DNA of 64,000 nucleotides from Halichondria panicea (lineage: Eukaryota; Porifera; Demospongiae; Suberitida; Halichondriidae): positions 1,178,001 to 1,242,000 of the forward strand of contig NC_087382.1 in assembly GCF_963675165.1 (NCBI RefSeq), read 5' to 3'. The first letter of the stretch is position 1, and each line of letters opens with the position of its first letter. A program made the translations under genes and the position numbers. Below are positions 21,967 to 32,877 of this stretch, in pieces. The notes beneath the pieces were generated by a model. That model was not told the origin of the DNA and did not search any database. It saw only the letters and a list, made by a program, of their open reading frames with translations.

Positions 21967-24900
21967 CTGCAAACACAGCAACATAATTATACACAGCTGT
22001 CAAGATCAAAACTCAACTGGCAAGCTTACTAATACGTTTAATTTAAATATAATAACCACAAAGTCAATAATACAACATACGAATACATTTAGAGAGCTAA
22101 AGAAGATACCATGCAAGGAAAGATCTGCATGCGATGAGGGGTGTGATCAATATGCAATCTTACTTGGGCTGATCATAAAAACACTTTCCAGAAGCGCATG
22201 TACAATCTTAATTGACTCACAATTGACTGGTGGAGTGTCTTTTGACTCCCTCTTTGTTGCCTCCACTGTCAGTAAATCATCTAAGAGAAAATACAGTCAT
22301 AATTATTGTGTATACTGTCTAATTAACTCACAGACTACCCTGGCAGATGGTATCCTCGGCAAGTCTTCTTGCAAACAATGGTCGATAAGCTTCTTCAACT
22401 TATGTGTGTGAGGGATCTGGGCAAAATGGAATGATCGATCCTCCATTGATTTGATTGTCTCCAGCTTGCAAACAATCTGCACCATAATCGCCCCAAGGGA
22501 AAACACATCCAGGCTACTATTGTACATCCCCAATTGAATAGCCTTGAGAGGTAGATACCCCATATGGTTACCAATGGCTGTAAGTTTGGAAGGATTGTAC
22601 AGCCGTGAAATGCCTAAGTCGGAAATCTTTGCAATAGGCATTGGTCGTGTAAGCTTCAGCAAGACGTTATCACCACAGAGGTTACGGTGAATCATCAGCT
22701 CGCTGTGAATGTAGGCCAGACCACAAGCGACGTCTTTGGAGAGGCTAATTTCACATTCGCTAGTGAGGGACTCTATTAAGGCTGAGGATATAGGATCTCA
22801 AATTGCAATCCATCAGCTCAACAACGAGGATTGTATCACCTGATTTAGGGTGCTTAGCAGTTGACAAAAACTGAACAAGGTTTGGGTGTTGGAGTAACTT
22901 GAGAAATTCGCTTTGATCATCCATCGCTTTAGTTTTTTCGGCTGGAATACCAGACTGTATTTCCATAGCATCGTGAGTCAGCACTTTGACTGCACAAATC
23001 TCGCCTCTGTAGCTGCCTTTGAAGACTGGTCCAAAGGCACCTTCACCGAGTTGTTCGTTTAGGAAAATCGTCAAATCGTCATTGATCTGGTCAACTGTAC
23101 AATAATGGGGTTGGGGTGGGTTACGGCTAATAAAACAAGATGTTCATATAGCATTCACCCCGCGTGCGTTACGTTTTAGTGGCGTAGGAAGCTGGAGCCC
23201 CCCCATCTTTCCAGGCTATTAAATAAGCTGCACTCTGTAGGTATAGGTGTACTTTTTCCATTCAAAAAACTATAGAGCCCTCACGGGCCCCCATTGAGAA
23301 ATTGCTTCTTAAGCCACTAAAAAAATCTTTGCTTATTTTTGTGTCTACACACACACTCACACAAACCGACAAACACACAATTACTCTACCCAATAATTAT
23401 GTTGCAGCTAATAATTATCTGATATTGGATTGCTTACCAGTAAACCAGGTTTACTGCAATAATTAAATGCTGATGTAGTAGACAGTGAGTATGTATAACA
23501 TGTGCCTATAATAATTGGATTGCTTACCAGTAGACTCTTTCTTGATGGTCTTGGCAATGTAACTGAGGCCGACAACAGGATTGGACAAAGCTTTGACAAC
23601 ATCTTCCCAGCTTCTCTCCCCACCTTTCAGCCATTCTTTCAAACCCTCACGAAAGCAGTCATTAGGATCATCTCGCCATTTCGTACCTATGCTGTCGATA
23701 GTATCCGAGGATACGTCAAGAACCAGCAAAATGGTTCGCCACTTGTTTCGAGCTTCAAACGTAGCTATGTAAACTTTCTTTAGATCTGCTAATGTGAGAT
23801 AGTCAGACATCGTTTCTGTGTAGAATATAGAGGCAAGCATGCGTAAAGTAACTGTTTTTTGCTAGCTGATGTACTCAAAGGAATAAAAAGAGGCCTGCTT
23901 AGTCTCAGCTATACTGACTAATTGCTCTTATACCACACTTACGTCACCACAAATTGATCTCATTGGTCAACAGCTGTAGGATATATAGAATATTAGCATA
24001 CAGCCCCAGGCATGCACAGTTTTTCAAGTTGTTTTTTAGTTTTTTCATTTGTTCAAGAAAGTAAGCAAAGAGAAAAGAGCCATGCTTGACGGTACTAAGA
24101 CTCAAAGCGACGGCAGAAACACGGAAGGTGCTCTCCAACAAGATGGCTAAGCTTCCATGGGTCCATGGGCGCGGTTTAGATACATTTTATCCAAGAAGAG
24201 CTTGCAACTCCAGTAAGGGACGTAGAATGGTCAACGCTTGGACCAAGGAAGCTCTTGAGCATCTGTAGGAGTCAACATGTTGCTCAACTAGCTCTTTGAC
24301 GGCTACAAAATCCGGCATAGTCTTGTTCTTTTTTGCAATCTGCATCGTGATTGAATTGTTGCTAGGGGGAGGTCCTTTTATAGTGCTGCGGTCACGTGGT
24401 ATAAGTCAGATATGCCACACCTACTCGGAGGATATGCACCCTATATATCCTCCGCTACCGTGGTTACATACCCCTTGGCTCCGCCTCGGAGTAACCACGG
24501 TAGCAGAGGATATATAGGTGCATATCCTCCTCTTAGGTGTGGTATATCCTATACATACGCAAAATTATTGGATAAAATTTATCGTAAACTAACTTTTTGC
24601 CAATTAATAATTATACAGACGAAAAAGAGATAGCTATAGAGACAGAGGTTGCAACAGCTTTCGGATTAAGTCCCATGCAGGCAGTACAGTCATGTAGACT
24701 TTCACCAAGGTTAGTATTAGATGGGCGTGGCCTGTCCATAGAGTGTGAGTCTTACAACAGCATAATTATTAGGCCACTCCAAATGAGATTGAAGTTTCCC
24801 GTCAGAGACTCTAGTAAATTATATGCGGGTACGAGCAGTATTATCATTATTCATTACTATGAACTCATTATAAATGTGTTGCGTCATCAATGAATTTAAT

Positions 24901-25967
24901 TAATCACCCACAAAAACGTAACCATACACACATACAACCACAACAGTAAACAAAGAACAAGAAAAAAGTAATTTCAATATTAATTTTCATTGGATATTTA
25001 GAAAAATAATGGCAATAATGCGGTAGCTAAAGCAGGAAGCCGAGTTGGACGGTCTCATTTGGAGTGGCCTAACAGGATAAAGGTGTAGCTATCAGAATGC
25101 TATTCAATCGAAATACTTTCTTCAATCCACTTCTGTTCATTGTATAACGTTATTATTTTTACTGAGCACAGATATGTTGTTATCCTGTGTTAGCTGGCAT
25201 GGCTACTTGTTAGCAAGCAGTCAATATAGCTACCAGGCCCATCGTTGATAGGAAGTGAGCGTTCACTGACAGGATCGAGGCTAAGCTAGATCTAAATCAT
25301 GTATATGCATGTCGATGCAGTTATAACAGTACTGTTTATAATAATCCAGAGGCTACAGCATCTTGATTCAGATCATATCATGACATAAAAGTCAAGGAAG
25401 TGTGCTAACAATATCATTTACGGGGTAAGGGCTTAACTAAGCTAAGCTTGCAAGACCAGCACACTTTTTTCAGAAACTGATATTTGTTAGGCATCTACAA
25501 TCAGAATCAAGATGCTGTAGCCTCTGGATTATTATAACATACACATAAAAAAACAGACCTGTCACTGGGAGTGGAGCCTCTGGTGGAAGTTGCTGGTGTC
25601 GGGGTGGAGAGAGTTGTGGCTGTTCAACACGGCTGGTCGCAGTCTTGTGACGCTTGTAACTATCGTGTAGTTTCTTGACAACATCGTCAGTAGAAGGGCC
25701 AGCGATGGTCTCGATAAAGCCATGGAATACACTGGGATTGTTCTCAATTCGATGGGTGATGGTTTCTAAAATCTTTCGAGATTTATCAGAGTCCATAACT
25801 CCATTCAGTCTAGAATACTTGAGAACTTTATCTGGTATGTAGCCATTGGAGAAGAGGCTATCAGCGTATGCAGCAGGTTGAGCTTTGAATGTGGACACCA
25901 ATGCTTCAAAGTTCTCTTGGAAGGACAGATACTCTGGAGAACAGTCGGGGGTTGCTTGAGTGGCCAT
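21791..25967 (-). CDS. Gene A: CARD-Death-kinase-tail, five exons
   Basis: The exons 25,967-25,559, 23,815-23,528, 23,094-22,332, 22,280-22,221 and 21,966-21,791 follow one another on the minus strand, and all four introns are phase 1. The predicted product (~560 residues after allowing for the kinase frameshift) has CARD-like, Death, kinase and helical tail modules. It resembles RIPK/IRAK proteins in content (Death plus TKL kinase) but has two Death-fold modules before the kinase. The gene would act in the cytosol in homotypic signalling. Joining is by phase and order, not by transcripts. Confidence 0.55.
22221..22280 (-). CDS. 60-nt linker exon of gene A
   Basis: Acceptor CTCTTAG, donor AATT|GTGAGT, phase 1 in and out. 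It reads DLLTVEATKRESKDTPPVN. Homologous linker exons (EATKRESKDTQPV) lie at 28,244-28,318, 34,683-34,816 and 44,178-44,254, which ties the genes of the cluster together. Confidence 0.65.
22332..23094 (-). pseudogene. TKL-like kinase domain exon, HRN loop, one frameshift
   Basis: ACTGTACAG acceptor... GTAGTCT|GTGAGT donor; one exon holds the kinase. N-lobe: glycine loop LGEGAFGPVFKGS, VAIK-type AVKV, hinge VVELMDCNL. C-lobe: MIHRNLCGDNVLL, SDLGISRL, GYLPLKAI, DVFSLGAI and IPSAR. The HRD aspartate is Asn and DFG is DLG, so activity is doubtful. Between LNR and SECEISLSKDV two bases are missing relative to the paralogue at 28.4-29.2 kb (near 22,763); restoring them gives length divisible by three, as expected for a 1-1 exon. 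Either a pseudokinase gene that has recently broken or an assembly indel. Confidence 0.75.
23528..23815 (-). CDS. Death domain exon of gene A
   Basis: CTACACAG acceptor, ACTG|GTAAGC donor, 288 nt, phase 1-1. It encodes MSDYLTLADLKKVYI, EARNKWRTILLVLDV, DTIDSIGTKWRDDPNDC, REGLKEWLKGGERSWEDVVK and ALSNPVVGLSYIAKTIKKES. Trp at KWR, TIDSI, the LKEWL and SW..V..AL helices, and the final IA-x-x-I match the six-helix Death domain. Intact, unlike several neighbours. Likely an adaptor-binding module for homotypic interaction. Confidence 0.8.
23840..25558. other. Intron of gene A with hairpins
   Basis: A long hairpin at 24,411-24,542 pairs CCACACCTACTCGGAGGATA with TATCCTCCTCTTAGGTGTGG, with inner arms GCTACCGTGGTTAC and GTAACCACGGTAGC. 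Inverted copies of AATAATCCAGAGGCTACAGC lie at 25,340-25,368 and 25,503-25,535. A 41-codon open frame at 24,144-24,268 is unsupported. Confidence 0.5.
25559..25967 (-). CDS. CARD-like N-terminal exon of gene A
   Basis: ATG at 25,967 starts MATQATPDCSPEYLSF; the 409-nt exon ends in phase 1 at GACAG|GTCTGT. Residues 15-110 form a helical domain: NFEALVSTFKAQPAAYADSL, FSNGYIPDKVL, DSDKSRKILETITHRIENNP, VFHGFIETIAG and DVVKKLHDSYKRH. The L..LF..GYI....L..D..R.IL......P..F..F...I pattern is that of a CARD-type Death fold (family knowledge). A Pro/Gln-rich linker follows (QPQLSPPRHQQLPPEAPLP). A close paralogue at 40,778 has a 17-nt deletion here. This start is supported by conservation between the two. 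Confidence 0.75.
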
Positions 25968-26000
25968 TGACAGTTAGTTAGCCTGTGAGTGGACCTGGGC

Positions 26001-27058
26001 ATTATCCATATATTTCATACAATGTCATACGGTGCACGTCGATTTTAGCATGTAGAATCTAGTCTATATAATTATGGCTAAACGGCAACTCTAACTCAGG
26101 CTCATGAAATTGAGCAACTTTAAGATGGGCAGCTATTATTACTGAGATACATGCACTCACCTTGGTGGCTACCCCTATAGTATACAGTATCTAGCTAGTT
26201 CTAAGTCATGTGATTAGATACTAGGAAGTGAAAGACCCACAAACCACTAATCTGTTTTCCCTACAATGTATTAGTAAACTGTCACAACTAGCTTGTGAGC
26301 ATGCCCGAATATTGCATGAAACCATTGCAGGTGGAAAAAAAATAATGAAATAGATCTACTAATAATGGATAATTTTGATTTTGAGATCTTGGCACCATAA
26401 AATAGGCATACCCATATTCCATGTAGAGGGAGTCCCGAGCTGTGTGTGTGTGTGTGTGTGTGTGCATGGCGAGTTATTCTGTATAAATGATATAATATAG
26501 ACATACTACATCAATACATCAAGTAATAATAATCTACATCTAATGATACATCCAATAATGTGATTTTACATTTACTGTGCATGTAACATGGTTGTCCTGA
26601 TGCCATGCTGCATGTATATAATGCCCTTACACCGCTCACATTATAATTACGCAACCTTATAGCTATAGTCCCCCCTGTGATGAAAATTAATGCATGCGAG
26701 CACATGCATATGCATATTATTATTGTTACTCTCACCCCCCACAGCTCCAAGGCAACTATATAGAGGCTGTCCATGGTCTCATGCCTGGGACAAGTGCAGT
26801 GGCGTAACTAGCAATGAGGCAGAGGAGGCCCTTGCCTCCTGTACTTTTGAACTTCAAGTGTAATGTGACTCACCTCACTAGCTTTTAATAGCTCTGGCTA
26901 GCTAACTTCTGGATAACTAGCTAACTAGATATATAGAATGAGCAGAAAATGAGCTCTTCACTGTCTTGTTGATGAAGAAGAGCAGGTAAATAGCAGTTTA
27001 CTGCCATAACTGTTTCTATGAGCTCATTATCAACATAAAATCAATTTCAGGATAATTA
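26001..27058. other. No supported gene; (GT)n and transposon end
   Basis: A GT microsatellite lies at 26,440-26,464. CAGTGGCGTAACTAGC at 26,796 resembles a hAT-type terminus, but no matching right end was found. Minus-strand open frames at 26,271-26,774 look non-coding. Confidence 0.4.
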
Positions 27059-27979
27059 TCATGATACAAATAACGAGAGGAAGTCTACAGCGTTAATAAA
27101 TCTATTTTCATCGGTTCCTCCGGCTACAATGACCTCTCCACTAGGAAGTACTGAGCATGTGCAGCGATCTCGTGCAGTAGGCAGGTCTCCCACTTTCACC
27201 CACCTCCTGGTGTCAGGCTGGTAAAGGTGGATCGATGAGCTTGTGATGAGTCCGTCATCTGCTCCACCAACGGCTAATAGTGACCTCCCAATACTGAGAG
27301 GAGCTGAGAAAACGAGTGGTGTGTCTTCAATCGTCTGCCAGAGAGTGGTGGGTGTGTCCAGGTTGGAAACGGCCTTTGCAATGAGTTCATTGAGGTCGAC
27401 GTGGTTGACTGTCTTGGTTGGCCACTCAGTATTGTACCCTCCCATTAGGTAGAGGGTGTTTCCTATGAGAGTTGATTTCAGTCCTGTTCGTGGGTTAGGT
27501 AGTGACTGAGCAATGTACCATTTTCTTGATGCCACGTCCAACACTTCCACAGAAGAGGTAGGTCCTTCATCATCACGCCCACCGGCTACAATGATGTGGT
27601 TGTTAAAGGAGACAGCTGTTGAGGAAGAACGAGCAATGTTCATTGGTGGGTACGGGTGAGTCCATTCCCATGACTCAAACATTGCAAGTTGATTGGTTGA
27701 TTTGGTGTTTCTTGGATTGCATCCTCCCACCAGCACTAGTCGATTAGCGAGTGATGTCATAGCGAAGAACTGGGCGATGTACTCTGGTACTTCGGTCCAT
27801 TGATCTTGCTCGAGCTTCATCACTGTCCTGTCATGATCCCCAACTGTAAACCCTCCAGCAACATACACCGTATCACGGATAACAAGACTCTGTACCAAGG
27901 TGCCCATCTTAATTGGCATGTCTTTTCCATTTCTCCATTTCAGAGTGAGTGGAGGTCTCAACTCTCTGAGAGGGGGACC
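27059..27979 (-). CDS. Kelch propeller exon of gene B
   Basis: TTATTCAG acceptor, 306 residues open to the stop at 27,059. It starts GPPLRELRPPLTLKWRNGKD. Six Gly-Gly blade ends are visible: VYVAGG, LVLVGG, IIVAGG, LYLMGG, LLAVGG and VIVAGG, with linking W residues (DQWTEVPEY, WEWTHPYPP, RKWYIAQSLP, RRWVKVGDLP). A six-bladed Kelch beta-propeller binds protein partners (established). Paralogues: 42,412 (intact) and 32,878 (broken). In gene B it lies downstream of a broken kinase, so whether it is expressed is unclear. The preceding linker exon ends in phase 1 but this exon needs phase 0, another sign of decay. Confidence 0.8.
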   Translation of the reverse strand, partial: GPPLRELRPPLTLKWRNGKDMPIKMGTLVQSLVIRDTVYVAGGFTVGDHDRTVMKLEQDQWTEVPEYIAQFFAMTSLANRLVLVGGCNPRNTKSTNQLAMFESWEWTHPYPPMNIARSSSTAVSFNNHIIVAGGRDDEGPTSSVEVLDVASRKWYIAQSLPNPRTGLKSTLIGNTLYLMGGYNTEWPTKTVNHVDLNELIAKAVSNLDTPTTLWQTIEDTPLVFSAPLSIGRSLLAVGGADDGLITSSSIHLYQPDTRRWVKVGDLPTARDRCTCSVLPSGEVIVAGGTDENRFINAVDFLSLFVS

Positions 27980-28243
27980 CTGAATAATGAATGAGTGTAA
28001 TTAGGATAGTGCATGTCTACTAACAAGTGAGTGTTACTTGTAGCTCAAATAGATCAAACACTTGCTAACGTACGTGACTAGTATACTGCAGTGGACAATT
28101 AAGTACGAAAAAGAAAGAACGGCGTAAACAATCCATAAATTTATACCACGTCCCTCATCATTTATGATTAAGATTCTATATAATTATACACACAATACCT
28201 GTACACGTACCTTAAAATTCACACACTACATGCATGTACGCAC

Positions 28244-28318
28244 CTTTAACTGGTTGAGTGTCCTTTGATTCCCTCTTTGTTGCCTCCGCTGAGTCCGAGT
28301 CTTTTGTCAGTGTAGCAT
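28244..28318 (-). CDS. Linker exon of gene B
   Basis: AATTTAG acceptor, AAAG|GTGCGT donor, 75 nt. It reads ATLTKDSDSAEATKRESKDT and QPVK, a charged linker homologous to those in genes A, C and E. Here the donor has shifted by one base against gene E (AAA|GTGCGT), so the exit phase is 1 and does not match the Kelch exon. Confidence 0.6.
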
Positions 28319-28403
28319 CTAAATTAAAATCAAAGGAAATACTCTCACATTATGAACATGATCACATAATTATATCCCTTATATATGCATATATAGGACT
28401 CAC

Positions 28404-29199
28404 AGATGTCCCTGGCAGATGGTCTCTTCATCATGTCTTTTTGCAAGCAACTGTCGAAAGCTTCCTCAACCTGTGTGTGTGAGGGATCTGGGCAACACGG
28501 AATGATCGATCCTCCACTGACTTTATCGTCTCCAGCTTGCAAGCAATCTGCACCAAAATCGCCCCAAAGGAAAACACATCCACGCTGTTATCATATTTTT
28601 CCTTGTCCAATCGAATGGCCTCGAGAGGTAGATACCCTCTACAATTACCAATGGCTGTGAGGGTAGAGCTAAGCTTGGAGGGATCGTATAGCCGTGACAT
28701 GCCATAGTCGGAAATCTTTGCGACAGGTAATGGTTGTGTAAGCTTCAGTAAGACATTATCGCCACAGAGGTCACGGTGGATAATCTGCTTGCTGTGAATG
28801 TAGGCCAGACCACAAGACACATCTTTGGAGAGGCTAATTTCTACATTCACTAGTGAGGGGCTCTTCATTAAGGCTGGAGAAATAGGATCTTAAATTGCAA
28901 CCCATCAGCTCAACAACGAGGATTGTACTACCTGATTTAAGGTGCGTAGCGGTTGACAATATTTGGGTGCTGAAGCGACTTGAGAAAATCACTCTCACGC
29001 TCAATTACATTGTTGGCTTTTTCATTTTTGTCAGCTGGGATACCTGCCTGCATCTCTAAAGCAACGTGAAGCAGCACTTTGACTGCACAAATCTCGCCCT
29101 TATAGCTGCCTTTTAGGACTACTCCAAATGCACCACTACCGAGTCGTTGGTCTAGGAAAAGGGTCAACTCATCATTGATCTTCTGGTGATTTTGGTCGA
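28404..29199 (-). pseudogene. TKL-like kinase exon of gene B, three indels
   Basis: Entry TTTTACAG, exit GACATCT|GTGAGT. Motifs: LGSGAFGVVLKGS, CAVKVLLH, IIHRDLCGDNVLL (HRD intact), ISDYGMSRL (DYG), GYLPLEAI, DVFSFGAI and KRPSARDI. Against the 22.3-23.1 kb copy it lacks 11 nt after HPNIV (near 28,960), has one extra base before EISLSKDV (near 28,845) and lacks one base before DSCLQKDM (near 28,455). Net length change of 11 restores a multiple of three. So catalytic residues survive but the frame does not. Confidence 0.75.
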
Positions 29200-29276
29200 C
29201 TGTAAAATGTTGTGGGTGGGGGGGGGGTATGGGAGAGAGAGGTAATAAACGTGTTGTATATGCATTTCTCTTTATA

Positions 29277-29660
29277 CCGTATATCTTCTAATTTATTGGA
29301 CACTTCTAATTACCCCGGACACTCTTTTGGGTAATTTTCGTTTTTCTAATACAACGGACACGCCAGTACTTTAATATTACATTTGTTCTAAATATCCGGA
29401 CAATATACCTTGAAAAGTTGAGTTACCATTCATAGACGGCAAGTAAGACTTAGAGTGCTGCAGTTAGATTTGAGTAGCTAGTTTTAGATAGCTAGTGCAA
29501 CTATTCAGTCGTACCCTGTTCTATTAAACTTAGCTAGCTCGCATGCAGCTGCTAATTATTCCGGACACTTCGCATGCTCTATAAAAATCTGTTCCAATTA
29601 TACCCGGACAATTTCCAAAATTATTATTTTTTGCTGTCCGATAAATTAGAAGATATACGG
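29277..29660. mobile_element. Mariner-like MITE, TA target site
   Basis: CCGTATATCTTCTAATTTAT and ATAAATTAGAAGATATACGG ends, flanked by TA on both sides, 384 bp. Internal repeats of a CGGACA-type motif (ACACTTC, CCCGGACA, CCGGACAAT). No transposase. Confidence 0.85.
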
Positions 29661-30072
29661 TACATACCGAAATACCATGTATTTCCTTATTATCCTTTAA
29701 TTTTGAGACCACACATGCATAATTTTTATACTCAACCATAATTATATGAGCCATGAATACTGAAGCTTTGATCTTATAAGCAACAAGTCAGATTAATAAG
29801 TGCATCATTGTTGCAACAAATGCATAGTTTGGCCCTTGATCAACAAAATTAATGTTTTTAGAGGAAATTCTACAAAGTTTAATGTGCCTGGAATATGTCA
29901 CGCCAAGGGCGTATGAAGAGAAGAGGGCATGCAACTCACAATGTAAACTGTGTATGCGTCAAAAAACTGATGAGTCAGCAGGATATGCTATATTTAGCCA
30001 ACCGCCCACTAGAGGAGGTTGGTCACGATTAATTAAGATTCACGTGAGCTTATGTTTTCTATGTAAAAACGG

Positions 30073-30949
30073 GTTGTTATAAAACAGGGAATGAGAAATG
30101 AGGAAATGAGAAATGAGGAAATGAGGAAATAAGAAATAGGAAATGAGGAAATGAAGAAATGAGAACGAGAAATGAGCTGTTAGGCATGCAGAGCATATCT
30201 ATGGGCAGAGCAAGTCTGAAGACGAAGCTAACATCTACTGAGCTACAGGTACGTACCTCCTGGTGACAAGTCTCCTGGTGCTCTGCCACCATACAGAACT
30301 TATGTTCCTCTGGTACACGGTGTGACACTCCTACCTCAATCTACTTGTGTGCCATGTACGACTGGCATGGTTCAGACATCAGATCTACCTACGTAACGGT
30401 ACTTACATGTACTGTCCTACAAACAATTTACCTATGCGTGGCTATACTGGCAATACATTCAATGGTTTCACAATCCGGTGGGCAAGTGATAGTCAATGGA
30501 CTGGACTCAATGTCAACATCTACATGTAAGTAACAGCAAAGAAACCTCCAAAACTGTTTGTCAAACCAAGCAAATTCTAATGAAAGCTCACTGTGCCATC
30601 TGAAGCGATGGTAAAATTTAATTCTTACAATGTGTCCGACAACCTGTACTGTGTGGAGGTGCCACTATAATTATATATTTGATAACTAAATACTTAGTCA
30701 CCTACTAGCTTCTTGGCTGATATCAGTCATTACTTTTGTGCATCTATATAATAATTATAATTATTATTATAACAATGTCATAATTATTGTGATGAAAATT
30801 AATGCCATGGTGATGATCGTAACCATAAATATATTATTATTATTCTATTTCTTATTTCTTCATTTCCTCATTTCCTATTTCTTATTTCCTCATTTCCTCA
30901 TTTCTTATTTCTCATTTCCTCATTTCTCATTCCCTGTTTTATAAGAACC
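30073..30949. mobile_element. Nested element with GAAATGAG repeat arms
   Basis: TTATAAAACAGGGAATGAGA at the left pairs with TCTCATTCCCTGTTTTATAA at the right; each arm continues as ~100 bp of AAATGAGG / CCTCATTT tandem repeats. Inside, a plus-strand open frame 30,347-30,529 ends YTGNTFNGFTIRWASDSQW..LNVNIYM, faintly CUB-like, perhaps a captured exon. Target duplication not seen clearly. Confidence 0.65.
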
Positions 30950-31388
30950 CTGTAAAAACTCCAAACCCATCCAAACTGCTGAGTCGGCACTTTTTATCTA
31001 CTTTCTTCGATTAGCTCGTTTATCTCTCTTGTATAACATCTCCTGTTAGTTCATGAGTCGTAGTAGTTTAACACTATGATTGCTATACCTGCTACATCAA
31101 GACAGGAGTCAAAGAAAACCAAGGATTTGAGGCAACAACTCAAAGTTTGTGGTTTCTGGCTTGTTGCTTCTAGTACGACTATGCTACGCACTTTCTAGTG
31201 TCACTGAGCATTGTTAGCATCATTTACTACTAGTATAGAGAGCTACAATCATCTGCAGTATGTTAGCTTAGCTAGAATAGCTACTTTCTCTGTAAGTTTC
31301 CGTATATCTTCACCGTGCACGCACGAAAACGGTGCACGTGCAATGCATTCTTTAGATATAAGACCCCGCCCATTTGTTTCTGATAGAT

Positions 31389-31975
31389 GTACAGGGATTT
31401 GAGGAGTTCTTGCAACTGTAATGTCGAGAGCGGAAGTACCTGTCACGTGAACAGTTACGTAATTATGGCTCATTTCAAACCAATTTTTCTCCAATAAAGC
31501 CTTTAGGCCTGTTTATTTTTGGGGAAAATCGACCTATACAGGAGGCTTTGCTCTGCATATAATTATCTGCAAGCCTTTGCACCACAGCTAAAGCTATCCT
31601 TGAGCCCAATCGTGAGCTACTACTATTAGTCTGTCATACAAACTGTGTATCTAGCTGGAGCTAGCCTAAGAGAGATTTTACTGAGACTAGTGATACACTT
31701 TCAACAGCTTACGGGCAGGCTGGGGCAAGTAGTAGCTCACAAAACTAATAGAATCTCAAGGATAGCTTCAGCTGACAACCTGCTGTGGTGCAAAGCCTTT
31801 ACCAAAGGCTCTTAGCTTTCTGATGTAAGTCGATGTTTTCCCAGTTTAACAAAAATGAATAGGCTCTATTGGAGAAAAATTGGTTTGGAATGAGCAAAAA
31901 TTCAATCTTGTTACCAAGGTTCACGTGACAGGTACTTCCGCTCTCGACATTACAGTTGCAAAATCCCTGTAGTTG
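31389..31975. repeat. Foldback pair, ~170-bp arms
   Basis: TACAGGGATTT ... GTAATGTCGAGAGCGGAAGT ... CAATTTTTCTCCAATA at 31,389-31,560 recurs reversed at 31,795-31,975, with small indels. It also carries a pair of CTTTGCACCACAGC / GTGGTGCAAAG motifs nearer the centre. Confidence 0.75.
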
Positions 31976-32046
31976 CATGCCCTCTTCTCTTCATACGCCC
32001 TTGGTCACGCTATATGCATTCCGGTAATTAATTGATACTTACTCTC

Positions 32047-32371
32047 TGACTTTACATCAGTAGGATTGCTAGATTGTAGAATCTATGATCTCTCTCGATG
32101 GTCCTGGCTATGTGAACGTGGCCCACAGTATATAGGACTGGAAAATACTTCCACCATAGATTGCCAGCTTCCCTCCCCACCTTTCAGCTATTCCAACAGA
32201 CCCTCACGATAACAGTCATCAGGATTGTCACGGCATTTTGTACTTATGCTGTCGATAGTAGCCCATGACATTTCCAGGGCTAGAAAAATGTTTCGCCACT
32301 TGGTTCGAGCATCAAATTAACGTAGCTCTGTACAGTTTTCCTAGATGAGCATCTGTGAGATAGTCAGACAT
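32047..32371 (-). pseudogene. Death-domain exon relic of gene B
   Basis: ATG at 32,371 starts MSDYLTDAHLGKLYRATLI and then stops. Another frame reads FDARTKWRNIFLALEMSWAT, IDSISTKCRDNPDDCYREGL and E-stop-LKGGEGSW, where the conserved EW tryptophan codon is TAG. The TIERDH segment follows and a donor-like GAGAGTAAG remains. At least one frameshift and one stop. It stands at the position of gene B's Death module, upstream of its kinase. Confidence 0.75.
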
Positions 32372-32877
32372 CCTCTCTGCATGCATGCATGAGAAGCAAT
32401 AATATTTTGTATGTATTGGTATTATACTTGCAAGCTATAATTACTGTAGACTGATATATAAATCTGCACAAACATCATTGCTGTGTGCACTCACTCACTA
32501 GCTGGTATAGAAGCCAGAGGCAGTATATATATATATATCTTTGTTCTGATGGATTTCTGATGCAAATGTATATACTGTAACTATATAAATATGTATATGA
32601 GATTCACCCACTTTTTCTCTGGAGAACAGAACCAGTCTAGTTATTCATGATTAAGATTCACATTCCCAACACCCTTGGGGGGGCCCCTCACACACATGAC
32701 TTGTGAAGGCCATTCATAGATACACAATAGAGAGCAGAAAATCAACAAATCAACAAATTTAAATCAGAGTGAGTTATGATTAACGAGAGTTCACGTACTG
32801 TATTAATCGTAACTTCTGATTTGTTAATTGCTAATTTCGTGTGTGCATGTACATAAAAAAGTTCCTATCTATGTTAG

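Larger units (their letters stand above)
29903..32004. mobile_element. 2.1-kb inverted-repeat element with nested insert
   Basis: About 33-bp TIRs: CCAAGGGCGTATGAAGAG...GCATGCAACT at 29,903 and its complement ending at 32,004, flanked by TCACG on both sides (29,898-29,902 and 32,005-32,009). It contains a second inverted-repeat element at 30,073-30,949 and an internal foldback at 31,389-31,975. It sits between the Death relic and the kinase of gene B and so lengthens that intron. No transposase recognised. Confidence 0.75.

Noticed and set aside
23161-23225. AGTGGCGTAGGAAGCTGG resembling a hAT end
   Set aside because: No matching right end or flanking duplication found nearby.
30077-30328. 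Minus-strand frame with repeated FPHFSF
   Set aside because: Translation of the GAAATGAG tandem arm of an inverted-repeat element.
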